From contig DQVN01000163.1 in the NCBI GenBank assembly GCA_015661715.1, positions 1 through 31,635 of the forward strand: DNA of 31,635 bases, read 5' to 3'. Made by a program: the position numbers and the translations under genes. Shown piece after piece: positions 11,505 through 19,251 of this stretch (its first letter is position 1; each line of letters opens with the position of its first letter). Below the pieces are notes generated by a model. It made no database searches and was not told the DNA's origin. It saw only the letters and a list, made by a program, of their open reading frames with translations. Source of the stretch: Sulfurivirga caldicuralii (GTDB lineage Bacteria > Pseudomonadota > Gammaproteobacteria > Thiomicrospirales > Thiomicrospiraceae).

Positions 11505-12392
11505 ATGCAACCTGTCACCTATCGGGGGCGGTTTGCGCCGTCACCGAATGGGCCTCTTCACTTCGGCTCGCTGGTCGCCGCCACCGCCTCCTATCTGGAC
11601 GCCCGCGCCCATCAGGGAGAATGGTGGATTCGCATTGATGATATCGATCCACCCCGTGTCGTACCGGGGGCGACGGATGCTATACTGCGCACTCTGGAAG
11701 GCTTTGGCTTCCAGTGGCATGGCGTTGTCTTCCAATCCCAGCGGCACGCTCTCTACCAGGCAGCCTTTGAACAATTGGATGTCTACCCCTGCTACTGTAG
11801 TCGGCGTGAAGTCTTTACCCGCGACCCAAGCGGCAGCTACCACGGCTTTTGTCGCATGCATTCTCCCTTGCGTCGGCACAAACCGCCCGCCTGGCGACTG
11901 CGCCTGCCCTATGCCGCCGATCAATTTCACGACCTGATTCAGGGTCTGCAGCAATGCAACTGCCACCATGCGCCCGGTGAGTTTGTCCTCAAGCGGGCGG
12001 ATGGCGTCTGGGGCTACCATCTGGCCTGTGCGGTGGATGAAATTGAAATGGGCATCACCCATGTTATCCGCGGCGCGGATCTGCTCTATGCCAGCTTTGC
12101 CCAACGCCAGGTCATCCATGGATTGAAAAGACCGCCACCGGCCTATGGCCATCATCCCCTGGTGCTGAACAGAGAAGGGATCAAACTATCCAAACGGGCC
12201 CGCGCCCAGCCCATTGATCCCAAACAGGCCAGCCGACAGCTATGGCACGCGCTGGATGTGCTCGGCCAACAGCCCCCTGCTGAGCTCAAATCCGCACCCA
12301 TGCAAACCTTGTGGCAATGGGCGATTCAGCACTATCATCGTGCAGCGATTCCTCCAGTACAGGCACGGACTTATGACTTCGGAACAGCTTGA
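11505..12392 (+). CDS. gluQ: Glutamyl-Q tRNA(Asp) synthetase
   Basis: This is a truncated glutamyl-tRNA synthetase paralogue that attaches glutamate to queuosine in the anticodon of tRNA(Asp). It has 295 residues and lacks the anticodon-binding half of GluRS. It shows GRFAPSPNGPLHFGS (class I HIGH-type motif at about 16-22), a zinc-site pattern (Cys96, Cys98, Tyr112, Cys116) typical of the family, and the KLSKR signature near residue 226. It begins 4 bases after dksA, a pairing common in gammaproteobacteria. Its last 20 bases overlap the next gene. All catalytic motifs look intact. Confidence 0.96.
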   Translation: MQPVTYRGRFAPSPNGPLHFGSLVAATASYLDARAHQGEWWIRIDDIDPPRVVPGATDAILRTLEGFGFQWHGVVFQSQRHALYQAAFEQLDVYPCYCSRREVFTRDPSGSYHGFCRMHSPLRRHKPPAWRLRLPYAADQFHDLIQGLQQCNCHHAPGEFVLKRADGVWGYHLACAVDEIEMGITHVIRGADLLYASFAQRQVIHGLKRPPPAYGHHPLVLNREGIKLSKRARAQPIDPKQASRQLWHALDVLGQQPPAELKSAPMQTLWQWAIQHYHRAAIPPVQARTYDFGTA

Positions 12393-13947
12393 TGCCATCA
12401 TGGGCGACCCGCACACCTATCCCCATGCGGTCGAGGTTCCCATACGCAAAATCGAAACCCATATCTCCACTGTCTGGCTGACAGGAGACTACGCCTATAA
12501 GATCAAAAAGCCGGTAAATTTCGGTTTTGTCGATTTTTCCACGCTGGAAAAGCGCCGCCACTTCTGCCAGCAAGAGATCGCCCTGAACCGCCGCTTTGCC
12601 CCAACGGTATACCTGGAGACCGTCGCCCTGGCCCCGACTGAGACAGGGGGTCCCCCGAAAATTTTTTCGGCGGAAAAAATCGACCCGCAAATTGCGCTGG
12701 AATATGCCGTCAAAATGCGCCAATTTGAGCCAAAACAGGTATTGCGCTGCCTGTTTAGCCAAAACAGGACGCTAACCCATGCTAAGTGGCAACAATTGGC
12801 GCACAATTTGGGCAACTTTCATCTGCAAGCAGCGTCTGTTGCCAGCGATGCGCCCTGGGGCTGGCCCGACAGTGTGGTGCAACCCATGCTGGACAATTTC
12901 CCCACCCTGTTGCGCCACTTCCCCCAGTGGCAGGCGCGCCTGACAAAGCTGGAAGATTGGATTCGCAACAAACTTTTGCAACTGCGCCCGCTGTTGGCGC
13001 AGCGACGCTATACAGGGCACATTCGCGCCTGTCATGGCGACCTGCACCTGGACAATATCGCCTTGATCGATGGGGTGCTCACCCCCTTTGACGGCATTGA
13101 GTTCAACGAGCAGTTTCGCTGGATCGATCCTATTTCCGATTTGAGCTTTCTTCTGATGGATCTGGACCACCAGGGTGAGCCACAGATCAGCCAGATGCTG
13201 TTGCAGCACTGGCTCTATGTCACCGGCGACTATGCGGCCTTGCCGTTGCTGCGCTTCTATCAGGTCTATCGAGCCCTGGTGCGGGCCAAAATTACCACCC
13301 TGCGGGCGCAGCAGCTGCAGGGGGAGGCCCGGCAAGCCGTGCTCAGCCAGGTTGAACCCTATGTCACCCTGGCAGAGCGCTATACCCGGCCCAGCGCCCC
13401 TTTTCTGATCATCATGCAGGGTATCTCCGGCAGCGGCAAAAGCCACTATGCCGCGCAATTGGCCGAAGAACTGGGTGCCATTGTCATCAGCTCAGATCGT
13501 GAGCGTAAACGGCTGGCGGGCCTGCAGCCCACGCAGCGGCCCCAACACCCCGACCAACTGTATAACCCGCAGATGAGTGCACGCACCTATGCCCGGCTGC
13601 ACCAACTGGCGGATACCCTGCTGGCATCGGGCTGGCCGGTGATTCTCGATGCCACCTACCTGAAAATACAACACCGCGCTGAACCGCTGCAACTGGCGGA
13701 AAAACATCACTGCCCGGCGCTGATCTTCAGCTTGAAGGTGGATGTGGCTGGCTGTCGCCGCCGGATCCAGGCCCGACGCCGACAAGGGGCGGATCCTTCA
13801 GATGCGGACGAGCAGGTCATGGCTCATCAGGCTCAGATAGTGGAATCCCCGGCCCCGCCAGAGCCGGTGTTTTGGCACACACCGGATGCGCCCATTGACT
13901 GGCCCACCCTCAAGCACCGTCTGGGGCTGCCGATACAAAAGGCATGA
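12373..13947 (+). CDS. Fused aminoglycoside-phosphotransferase-like / P-loop (AAA) kinase protein
   Basis: This is a two-domain protein of 524 residues. The N-terminal half has a protein-kinase-like phosphotransferase fold: AYKIKKPV with a likely ATP lysine, catalytic HGDLHLDN (His221-Asp223) and the metal site FDGIEFN. The C-terminal half is a small P-loop kinase with Walker A GISGSGKS (350-357) and VILDATYLK. The family is widespread in proteobacteria, but its substrate is not established; antibiotic resistance should not be assumed. I chose the ATG at 12373, 20 bases inside gluQ, because the conserved sequence begins there; the frame is open further upstream. Residues 92-103 (GGPPKIFSAEKI) are encoded by a palindromic repeat also present at 24846. 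The stop overlaps the next gene by 4 bases. Confidence 0.85.
   Translation: MTSEQLDAIMGDPHTYPHAVEVPIRKIETHISTVWLTGDYAYKIKKPVNFGFVDFSTLEKRRHFCQQEIALNRRFAPTVYLETVALAPTETGGPPKIFSAEKIDPQIALEYAVKMRQFEPKQVLRCLFSQNRTLTHAKWQQLAHNLGNFHLQAASVASDAPWGWPDSVVQPMLDNFPTLLRHFPQWQARLTKLEDWIRNKLLQLRPLLAQRRYTGHIRACHGDLHLDNIALIDGVLTPFDGIEFNEQFRWIDPISDLSFLLMDLDHQGEPQISQMLLQHWLYVTGDYAALPLLRFYQVYRALVRAKITTLRAQQLQGEARQAVLSQVEPYVTLAERYTRPSAPFLIIMQGISGSGKSHYAAQLAEELGAIVISSDRERKRLAGLQPTQRPQHPDQLYNPQMSARTYARLHQLADTLLASGWPVILDATYLKIQHRAEPLQLAEKHHCPALIFSLKVDVAGCRRRIQARRRQGADPSDADEQVMAHQAQIVESPAPPEPVFWHTPDAPIDWPTLKHRLGLPIQKA
12646..12679 (+). repeat. Palindromic repeat element, copy A, inside a coding sequence
   Basis: Three nested or adjacent inverted repeats lie in 34 bases. 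GGGGGTCCCCC covers 12646-12656. CCGAAAA and TTTTCGG are arms within 12655-12670. TTTTTTC and GAAAAAA (12662-12668 and 12673-12679) enclose the loop GGCG. The first 25 bases match the start of the element at 24846 apart from one-base length differences in the homopolymer runs. The element is in frame with the phosphotransferase/kinase gene, beginning exactly at codon 92. Confidence 0.7.
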
Positions 13948-14498
13948 AACCATGGCTTCTCATCTTTTCCCTGATCAGCGCGTTTGCCGCCCAGGCCGCC
14001 GTCCCGGTCAAGGATGTCACCCTGTTCGGGCTGAAGCTGCGCACCGCCAATGCCAATGATGTTCATGCGCATTTCTTTCGTCTGGGCGGTTTTTTACAGG
14101 CGCGCACCACGGTCAAACAGTTGACCGTGGATATTTTCTACCCCTGGTCTAAGGCGCGGCAGCTCTACCGGCTGAAATTTCATTACGACCCCAATGGCCG
14201 GTTTCAGTGGGCGGAACAGCGCTTTCGCTACAGCCCCCACAAACAGGTGTTAGCACACAACAGCATGGCCCCCATCACCACCGAGGAAGTGGCCCGGCAG
14301 CTGGCTGAACAGTTGGGCGAACCACAGCAAAAACGCTGGCGCCAATGGGGCGGTATGCCTGGGTATTACCGCTATGAGTGGCAAGATGATACGATGACGG
14401 TGATTGTGGATCGGGTGGATGGCGACCCCCTCGCCCCCGTCTTTGTCCTCTACCGTCTGAACCAGTTCAATTACCAATATGTGGAGAAGGGGCCATGA
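13944..14498 (+). CDS. Hypothetical exported protein
   Basis: I do not recognise this family. The 184-residue product begins with a clear signal peptide (MKPW, hydrophobic core, cleavage near AAQAA at about residue 19). The mature part is rich in aromatic and basic residues and alternates strands (VKQLTVDIFYPW, LYRLKFHYD, MTVIVDRV, VFVLYRL), suggesting a small beta-rich periplasmic protein. It has no cysteine pair and no lipobox. The start codon overlaps the stop of the phosphotransferase/kinase gene (ATGA) and its own stop overlaps the following small gene (ATGA), so all three are probably translated together. A function in the envelope is the most that can be inferred. Confidence 0.75.
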   Translation: MKPWLLIFSLISAFAAQAAVPVKDVTLFGLKLRTANANDVHAHFFRLGGFLQARTTVKQLTVDIFYPWSKARQLYRLKFHYDPNGRFQWAEQRFRYSPHKQVLAHNSMAPITTEEVARQLAEQLGEPQQKRWRQWGGMPGYYRYEWQDDTMTVIVDRVDGDPLAPVFVLYRLNQFNYQYVEKGP

Positions 14499-14710
14499 AC
14501 ATGGATCCGTTAACCCCCGCGCAAACCGGGCTGTATGACAGCTTCCGCCGCCTGAATGAGGCCGCAGCGCAGATGACACCCAACAACCCGGACGGCTATG
14601 CCAAGCCGTTGTTGGCGGTGAATCAGGCCGAAACACAAGCACAAGCGAACCTCCGGGTCATCAAAAGCTGGAATGAGAATATCGCCCGCTTACTGGATAT
14701 ACTGGCCTAA
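14495..14710 (+). CDS. Small protein resembling flagellar rod/hook protein termini
   Basis: This 71-residue protein has no signal peptide. The N-terminal LTPAQTGLYDSFRRLNEAAAQM and the C-terminal heptad-like QAETQAQANLRVIKSWNENIARLLDIL resemble the paired N- and C-terminal helices of flagellar rod and hook proteins (for comparison, the typical ending NLKVIKTADEMLGTLLDI), with the middle missing. This is a visual resemblance only. It is translationally coupled (ATGA) to the exported hypothetical protein and is the last gene of the dksA-gluQ run. Its stop overlaps the convergent esterase gene by 4 bases. It could equally be an unrelated small helical protein. Confidence 0.65.
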   Translation: MNMDPLTPAQTGLYDSFRRLNEAAAQMTPNNPDGYAKPLLAVNQAETQAQANLRVIKSWNENIARLLDILA

Positions 14711-15285
14711 GCTTCCGCTGCGAAATGACAGGTTATGAAGGCGTCCAGACAAGGCCAAACGGGCGTGAGCGGCCAGCAGGCGTGCCCACCTTCCGGTAGC
14801 AATACCACCTCGCCTATACCACGATAACGCTGGAGGGCGCAATCGGGGCGCACGGTCGAATCGTCCTGACACAACAGCACCAATGAGGGTCTCACCGGGG
14901 CCACCTGCAACTGCATCAGCCCATCGAACCACTTTTCATCGACCATCACCTCTTCCCCTGTGAACGGGTTGGTATGACAGCCGCTCAAATCACTGCTGAC
15001 ACAGGCCAGATCCAGCGCCGGGTTGATCAACACCACCGGCCAGTTGAGCACATGCCCCAGATATTGGGCGTAGAAGCCGCCCAGGGATGAGCCGACCAAT
15101 ACGCCGGATTCAGCCCCCTGGAGTAACTTGAGCAAAAAGTCGATAGAATGCTGCGGCGTTAACTGAGGGTAGGTGGGCAGGCAGACCGCGAACTGCTCGC
15201 CGTAACGCTGCGCCAGCGCCCGTCCCTTCAAGGTGCTGCCGCTGCTCATAAAGCCATGGAGATACAAAAGCGTCGGCTTGTTCAT
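14707..15285 (-). CDS. YqiA/YcfP-family alpha/beta-fold esterase
   Basis: This is a small alpha/beta hydrolase of 192 residues. It begins with the family signature LLYLHGFMSSGSTLKG, has the nucleophile elbow GSSLGG (Ser67), and carries the closing residues in LLCQDDSTVRPD (acid) and PEGGHACW (His). This is the YqiA-type layout; E. coli YqiA hydrolyses short acyl esters, and the physiological substrate is unknown. The ATG at 15285 has GGAG 6 bases upstream. It diverges from the recJ-family gene across 26 bases and converges with the small rod-like gene with a 4-base overlap. No signal peptide is present, so it is cytoplasmic. Confidence 0.88.
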   Translation of the reverse strand: MNKPTLLYLHGFMSSGSTLKGRALAQRYGEQFAVCLPTYPQLTPQHSIDFLLKLLQGAESGVLVGSSLGGFYAQYLGHVLNWPVVLINPALDLACVSSDLSGCHTNPFTGEEVMVDEKWFDGLMQLQVAPVRPSLVLLCQDDSTVRPDCALQRYRGIGEVVLLPEGGHACWPLTPVWPCLDAFITCHFAAEA

Positions 15286-15311
15286 CCCAACTCCGCTAAA
15301 ATACGCCCCCT

Positions 15312-17081
15312 ATGATACCTGAGCCCATTATCCAGCGCCGCCCCGTACGCCCTGACCTTGAGCAAACCTGCCTGGCGCATGGGCTCACCCCTTTGCAGGC
15401 GCGGATTGCTTCAGCGCGGCTGCAGCCCGACGATCCACTGGAAGCGATTCTCTTTCCCAAGCTCAGACAGCTCCAGCCCCTCTCGCAACTGCACCATGCC
15501 GACTGCGCCGGTCGTCTGATCGCCGACGCCTGCCAGAATCAGGCCCATATTGCCGTGGCCACGGACTATGATGCCGATGGCGTCACCGCCGCCTGGGTGA
15601 TCCGCGAGGCCCTGCTGCGCCACTTTGGTCATCCCCCCGAATGTTTGAGTGTATTTCTCAACCGCCGCGCCAATGGCTATGGCCTGAATGATACCTTAGT
15701 CGATGAAATCCTGGCGCGTCACAGGCAGACGCCTATTGCTTTGGTGATAACCGCCGACCAAGGGGGCTGTGATGAGCCGCGCATCGCCCGGTTGAAAGCC
15801 GCCGGTATCACCGTGGTGGTCACCGATCATCATCAGTTGGATCAGGCAGGCCCCCCGCCTTCTGCAGACTGTGTGGTCAACCCGCAAAAAAGCGCCTGTC
15901 ACTATGACCCGGCGATTGCCGGGTGTATGGTGGCCTTTCTGGTGATGAACCAAGTGCGGCGGGAACTGATTAATCGCGGCTGGCTGCCTGCGGATGCGCC
16001 CAGTCTGAAAGACCTGCTGCCCAAGGTGGCGTTGGGCACCATTGCCGATTCAGTCAGCCTCAAAAGCCCCAATAACCGCGCCGTGGTGCGCGCAGGACTG
16101 CAGGCGATCAACCGGCTGCAACATCCCGTCTGGCAAGCGGTGCAACGATTTAGCCGCACCCGCAGCTGGATGGATGCGGAGTTCATTGCCTTCGAGGTGG
16201 CCACCCGCATCAACGCCGCCAGCCGGGTTAATGATGTTAATCTGGCGCTGTCGTTTCTCAGTGCGCAAACCGTAGATGACGCCTTGATCCATCTGAAAGC
16301 CTTGGACAAGGACAACCAGTACCGGAAACAACAGCAGCAGGATCTGTTGCGCCAAGCCCACAAACAGGCCAAAGCGCAGGTGAAGGCGGCGCGGCACACC
16401 CTGTGTGTGGTACTGCAGGGCACGCCGGGTATTCAGGGCATTATCGCCCAACGCATTGGCGAGCACTATGGCCGCCCCACGGTCGCCTTTACCGACCTGC
16501 AGGACGGCACCCTGGCAGGCAGTGGCCGCGGCATTGTGCCCCAACTGGATCTGAACGAAGCCTTTCGCGCCATGCAGGCGGCCGCCCCGCAACTATTTCT
16601 CAGCCTAGGTGGTCATGCCGGCGCCGCCGGCTGCATGATCCCCAAGGATCAGGTGACGCAGTTTCATAGCTTGCTGGAAGAAGCCGTGCGCCAGCAGTTA
16701 GGCGATACACCGGCCCAACCCATGCTATTGACCGATGGTACCTTGTTGCCCGGCCAATTACACCCTGGTCTGATCGAGGAGATCAATGCCCTATCGCCTT
16801 ATGGCCAAGGGTGGCCAGCACCCCTGTTTGACAACCACTTTGAAGTCATCAGCGCGAAAACGGTCGGAGCGGAGCAAAGCCACCTGAGCCTGGTGCTGCG
16901 TCTGCCCAACCATGGGCGCCCTTTTCCCGCCATCTACTTCAATGGCCAAAGCCCCGGAGAACCCTTGCGTTTTGCCCCGGGGCAAACCTTGCGCGCAGTG
17001 TATCGCCCCACCCTGTCCACCTTTGCCGGACGCCAGCAGTTTCAACTGCGCATCCAGTGGGCCAAGGCTACAGAGAGTTGA
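15312..17081 (+). CDS. recJ: Single-stranded-DNA-specific exonuclease RecJ (divergent DHH motif II)
   Basis: This is a DHH-superfamily 5'-3' exonuclease of 589 residues that acts in recombination and mismatch repair. Motif I is ATDYDADG (83-90) and motif III is TDHHQ (171-175). A later acidic site sits in KVALGTIADSVSL, and the C-terminal DHHA1 motif is GGHAGAAGC, followed by an OB-like domain. Motif II, usually VDNG, reads TADQGG here, keeping Asp149 but replacing Asn with Gln. AGVGVAF of E. coli RecJ is AGCMVAF. The protein is full length for RecJ, but it may be a divergent subtype or paralogue. Its end overlaps the convergent RpfE-like gene by 14 bases, and recJ-rpfE neighbourhoods are known in Xanthomonas. 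No strong ribosome-binding site precedes the ATG. Confidence 0.9.
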   Translation: MIPEPIIQRRPVRPDLEQTCLAHGLTPLQARIASARLQPDDPLEAILFPKLRQLQPLSQLHHADCAGRLIADACQNQAHIAVATDYDADGVTAAWVIREALLRHFGHPPECLSVFLNRRANGYGLNDTLVDEILARHRQTPIALVITADQGGCDEPRIARLKAAGITVVVTDHHQLDQAGPPPSADCVVNPQKSACHYDPAIAGCMVAFLVMNQVRRELINRGWLPADAPSLKDLLPKVALGTIADSVSLKSPNNRAVVRAGLQAINRLQHPVWQAVQRFSRTRSWMDAEFIAFEVATRINAASRVNDVNLALSFLSAQTVDDALIHLKALDKDNQYRKQQQQDLLRQAHKQAKAQVKAARHTLCVVLQGTPGIQGIIAQRIGEHYGRPTVAFTDLQDGTLAGSGRGIVPQLDLNEAFRAMQAAAPQLFLSLGGHAGAAGCMIPKDQVTQFHSLLEEAVRQQLGDTPAQPMLLTDGTLLPGQLHPGLIEEINALSPYGQGWPAPLFDNHFEVISAKTVGAEQSHLSLVLRLPNHGRPFPAIYFNGQSPGEPLRFAPGQTLRAVYRPTLSTFAGRQQFQLRIQWAKATES

Positions 17082-18012
17082 ACCAGCGCCGCCAGAAACG
17101 CCGCAGATAGCCTGGCTGCCAATACCAGGCATGCTCACCGCCCCAATCCAACAATACCTCATTGACCTGTTTCTTACGCAGTAACGCCTCAACCTGATCC
17201 CAACTCACCTCTGCGCCCTTGTCCAGGCGAACAAACAGCGCCTCCGCCTCAATCTGCTTGAAATCGGATACCGCCTCAGTGCGGTAATCCGCCTCGATCA
17301 GGCCAGCCAAAGCGCGTAGAAAGGGATCCTCAAGCGGGTCAACAATACACAGGCCTTTGCGGCAAACGAATTCTGGCAGGCGACCCTCGCCCCATAGCCA
17401 CAAGCCATTGATCTCCGGCAGGCCCTGTTCCCGTCGGGCCTGATTGAGCGGATGCTGAAAAAACAGCATCTGCGCCTCATTGATCAGCCGGTTCCAGTAA
17501 CGCACGGCACTGCCCTGGGGTTGCACAGTATGCAGGTTGGCGTCTACCGCCTGCGGCAAAGGCACCGAGCGAATAGCCACCGTCTGGGGCATCCGTACAT
17601 ACCAACGATCCACTGCCCCATACTCAAGCTGTATCCCGTCCGCTTGAAAATGGTGGTTGAAGGCCTCGATCAGCGTCAACGCCTCCTCTTCAGTCATGCC
17701 CACATCGGCCGCTGGGAAAAGCACCAATGTATCCCGATCCGGTACCAGATGCACAGGATCCAGCCTGAGCCAAAAAGCTTGAGGATCGAAATCCGCCAAA
17801 TCCATGGCGGCGGTTACCGGAGCCACGGGCGTGGGGACGGGCTGATGCAGCCAGTAGGCCAGGCGCTGGAAATAATCGGTGACAGGTACCGGGCGTGGGT
17901 CGGCAACGGCCAGGAGCCGTTTCGGGGCAAGGGAGAAAAGTCGCTTGGATGCGTCGTCAGACGCTTCACCAGAGAGGGGGTCGGCATGGAAAAGGGTCAG
18001 TGCCCGCAACAT
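17068..18012 (-). CDS. RpfE-like protein of unknown biochemical function
   Basis: This 314-residue protein resembles the family annotated as regulatory protein RpfE or as distant homologues of cofactor-independent phosphoglycerate mutase. The clearest segment is ARREQGLPEINGLWLWGEG, with a preceding RYWNRLINEAQMLFF region. Other features are an acidic start region and a C-terminal basic WRRWFNS. No metal-binding Ser/His set typical of active phosphoglycerate mutases is evident, so I would not assign that activity. It lies tail to tail with recJ (14-base overlap), as in Xanthomonas, where rpfE neighbours recJ. There is no signal peptide and no strong ribosome-binding site. About 144 bases separate its start from the thrC stop. 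Confidence 0.75.
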   Translation of the reverse strand: MLRALTLFHADPLSGEASDDASKRLFSLAPKRLLAVADPRPVPVTDYFQRLAYWLHQPVPTPVAPVTAAMDLADFDPQAFWLRLDPVHLVPDRDTLVLFPAADVGMTEEEALTLIEAFNHHFQADGIQLEYGAVDRWYVRMPQTVAIRSVPLPQAVDANLHTVQPQGSAVRYWNRLINEAQMLFFQHPLNQARREQGLPEINGLWLWGEGRLPEFVCRKGLCIVDPLEDPFLRALAGLIEADYRTEAVSDFKQIEAEALFVRLDKGAEVSWDQVEALLRKKQVNEVLLDWGGEHAWYWQPGYLRRFWRRWFNSL

Positions 18013-18105
18013 ATGCTCTGCTCATTTTTTCCGTTAAAAACCCGCATCTTGCACCACCCGCCACCCTTTGGTGAATGTTGAGACAAAGCAAGCAAACGCA
18101 AAAAC

Positions 18106-18131
18106 GAACAGGCCGGTCAATAAACCGGCCT
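18106..18131 (-). terminator. Terminator downstream of thrC
   Basis: A perfect 8-bp GC-rich inverted repeat (AGGCCGGT at 18110-18117, ACCGGCCT at 18124-18131, six-base loop) is followed on the minus strand by a T-rich stretch (TGTTCGTTTTTG). It lies 26 bases after the thrC stop and closes the alaC-hom-thrC unit. The tail is interrupted, so termination may be partial. Confidence 0.75.
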
Positions 18132-18156
18132 ATTGCAGCGCCAAACCTTCAGGTAA

Positions 18157-19236
18157 TTACAGGTTGTCCATAATGGCGCGGCGCACTGCGTCCATTTCAG
18201 CCGCCACGGTCACCACCTTGGTATCGGCGCTCTGGGCAATCGCCGTATCTGGATCCTTCAGACCATGGCCGGTCAGGGTGCATACCACCGTGCTGCCTTC
18301 CGGAATCTTACCGCTGCGGATATCGCGCATGGCGCCGGCCAGGGAAGTGGCCGATGCCGGCTCACAGAAAATTCCCTCTGCCTGAGCCAACAGCTTCTGC
18401 GCTGCCAGAATCTCCTCATCACTGCAGGCATCAAACCAGCCGCCCGATTCTTTCTGCACATTCCAGGCCAGTTGCCAGCTCTGCGGATGACCAATGCGGA
18501 TGGCTGTAGCCACCGTTTCCGGCTGATCCACCATCTGACCAGTAACAAAGGGCGCGGACCCGGCCGCCTGATAGCCCACCATCTTCGGGCGGGTACCCAC
18601 AATCCCGTCGTGGTGGTATTCATCGTATCCCATCCAGTGGGCGGTGATATTGCCGGCATTGCCCACGGGCAGACAATGAAAGTCCGGCGCCCGGCCCAGT
18701 TCTTCCACAATCTCGAACGCGGCGGTCTTCTGCCCCTGTAGACGGTCAGGGTTGATGGAATTGACAATGGTCACCGGCGCATGTTCGGCCACCTCTTTCA
18801 CCAGACGCATGCCATCGTCGAAATTACCCTTGATCTGAATCACCACCGCGCCATGCATCAGCGCTTGGGCCAGTTTGCCCATGGCGATCTTGCCATCAGG
18901 GATCAGGACAAAGGCGCGAATGCCGGCGCGGGCCGCGTAGGCGGCCGCGGCCGCGGACGTATTGCCGGTGGAGGCGCAAATGATCGCTTTGGCGCCCTCA
19001 TCCACCGCCTTGGTCACCGCCATGGTCATGCCACGGTCTTTGAAAGAACCGGTGGGGTTAAGCCCCTCGTATTTCACATAGATATCCACATCCTTGCCTA
19101 ATTGGCGCGGGATATGGTTAAGACGAATCAGCGGCGTGTTGCCCTCACCCAGGCTGATGATGCGCGTATCATCATGCACGGGCAGACGGTCGCGGTACTT
19201 TTCGATCAGACCGGTATAACGGGGACGAAATGGCAT
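18157..19236 (-). CDS. thrC: Threonine synthase
   Basis: Threonine synthase is a PLP enzyme that converts O-phospho-L-homoserine to threonine. The 359-residue product is of the short type also found in Bacillus and actinobacteria, rather than the E. coli/yeast long type. The PLP lysine is Lys66 in [10 protein letters not shown]. The phosphate-binding loop is seen in [15 protein letters not shown], and [15 protein letters not shown] and [12 protein letters not shown] are conserved. It begins 15 bases after hom and ends at a terminator, so it is the last gene of the threonine branch. No regulatory ACT domain is present. The ATG at 19236 is preceded by AAGGA within the hom-thrC gap. Confidence 0.97.
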   Translation of the reverse strand: MPFRPRYTGLIEKYRDRLPVHDDTRIISLGEGNTPLIRLNHIPRQLGKDVDIYVKYEGLNPTGSFKDRGMTMAVTKAVDEGAKAIICASTGNTSAAAAAYAARAGIRAFVLIPDGKIAMGKLAQALMHGAVVIQIKGNFDDGMRLVKEVAEHAPVTIVNSINPDRLQGQKTAAFEIVEELGRAPDFHCLPVGNAGNITAHWMGYDEYHHDGIVGTRPKMVGYQAAGSAPFVTGQMVDQPETVATAIRIGHPQSWQLAWNVQKESGGWFDACSDEEILAAQKLLAQAEGIFCEPASATSLAGAMRDIRSGKIPEGSTVVCTLTGHGLKDPDTAIAQSADTKVVTVAAEMDAVRRAIMDNL

Positions 19237-19251
19237 GGTTTCAATCCTTCT

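Noticed and set aside
12214..12372. Upstream extension of the phosphotransferase/kinase gene inside gluQ
   Set aside because: The extra 53 residues are the other frame of gluQ; family similarity begins at the ATG at 12373.
12772..13458. 228-codon minus-strand open frame opposite the phosphotransferase/kinase gene
   Set aside because: The plus-strand product has clear kinase and P-loop motifs; the antisense product has none.
12373..13947. Antibiotic resistance gene, from the aminoglycoside-phosphotransferase-like fold
   Set aside because: The fold is shared by many small-molecule kinases; fusion to a P-loop kinase and a housekeeping context give no support for drug resistance.
17068..18012. 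Active phosphoglycerate mutase
   Set aside because: The similarity is limited to the RpfE-type family and I cannot see the metal-binding residues needed for that reaction.
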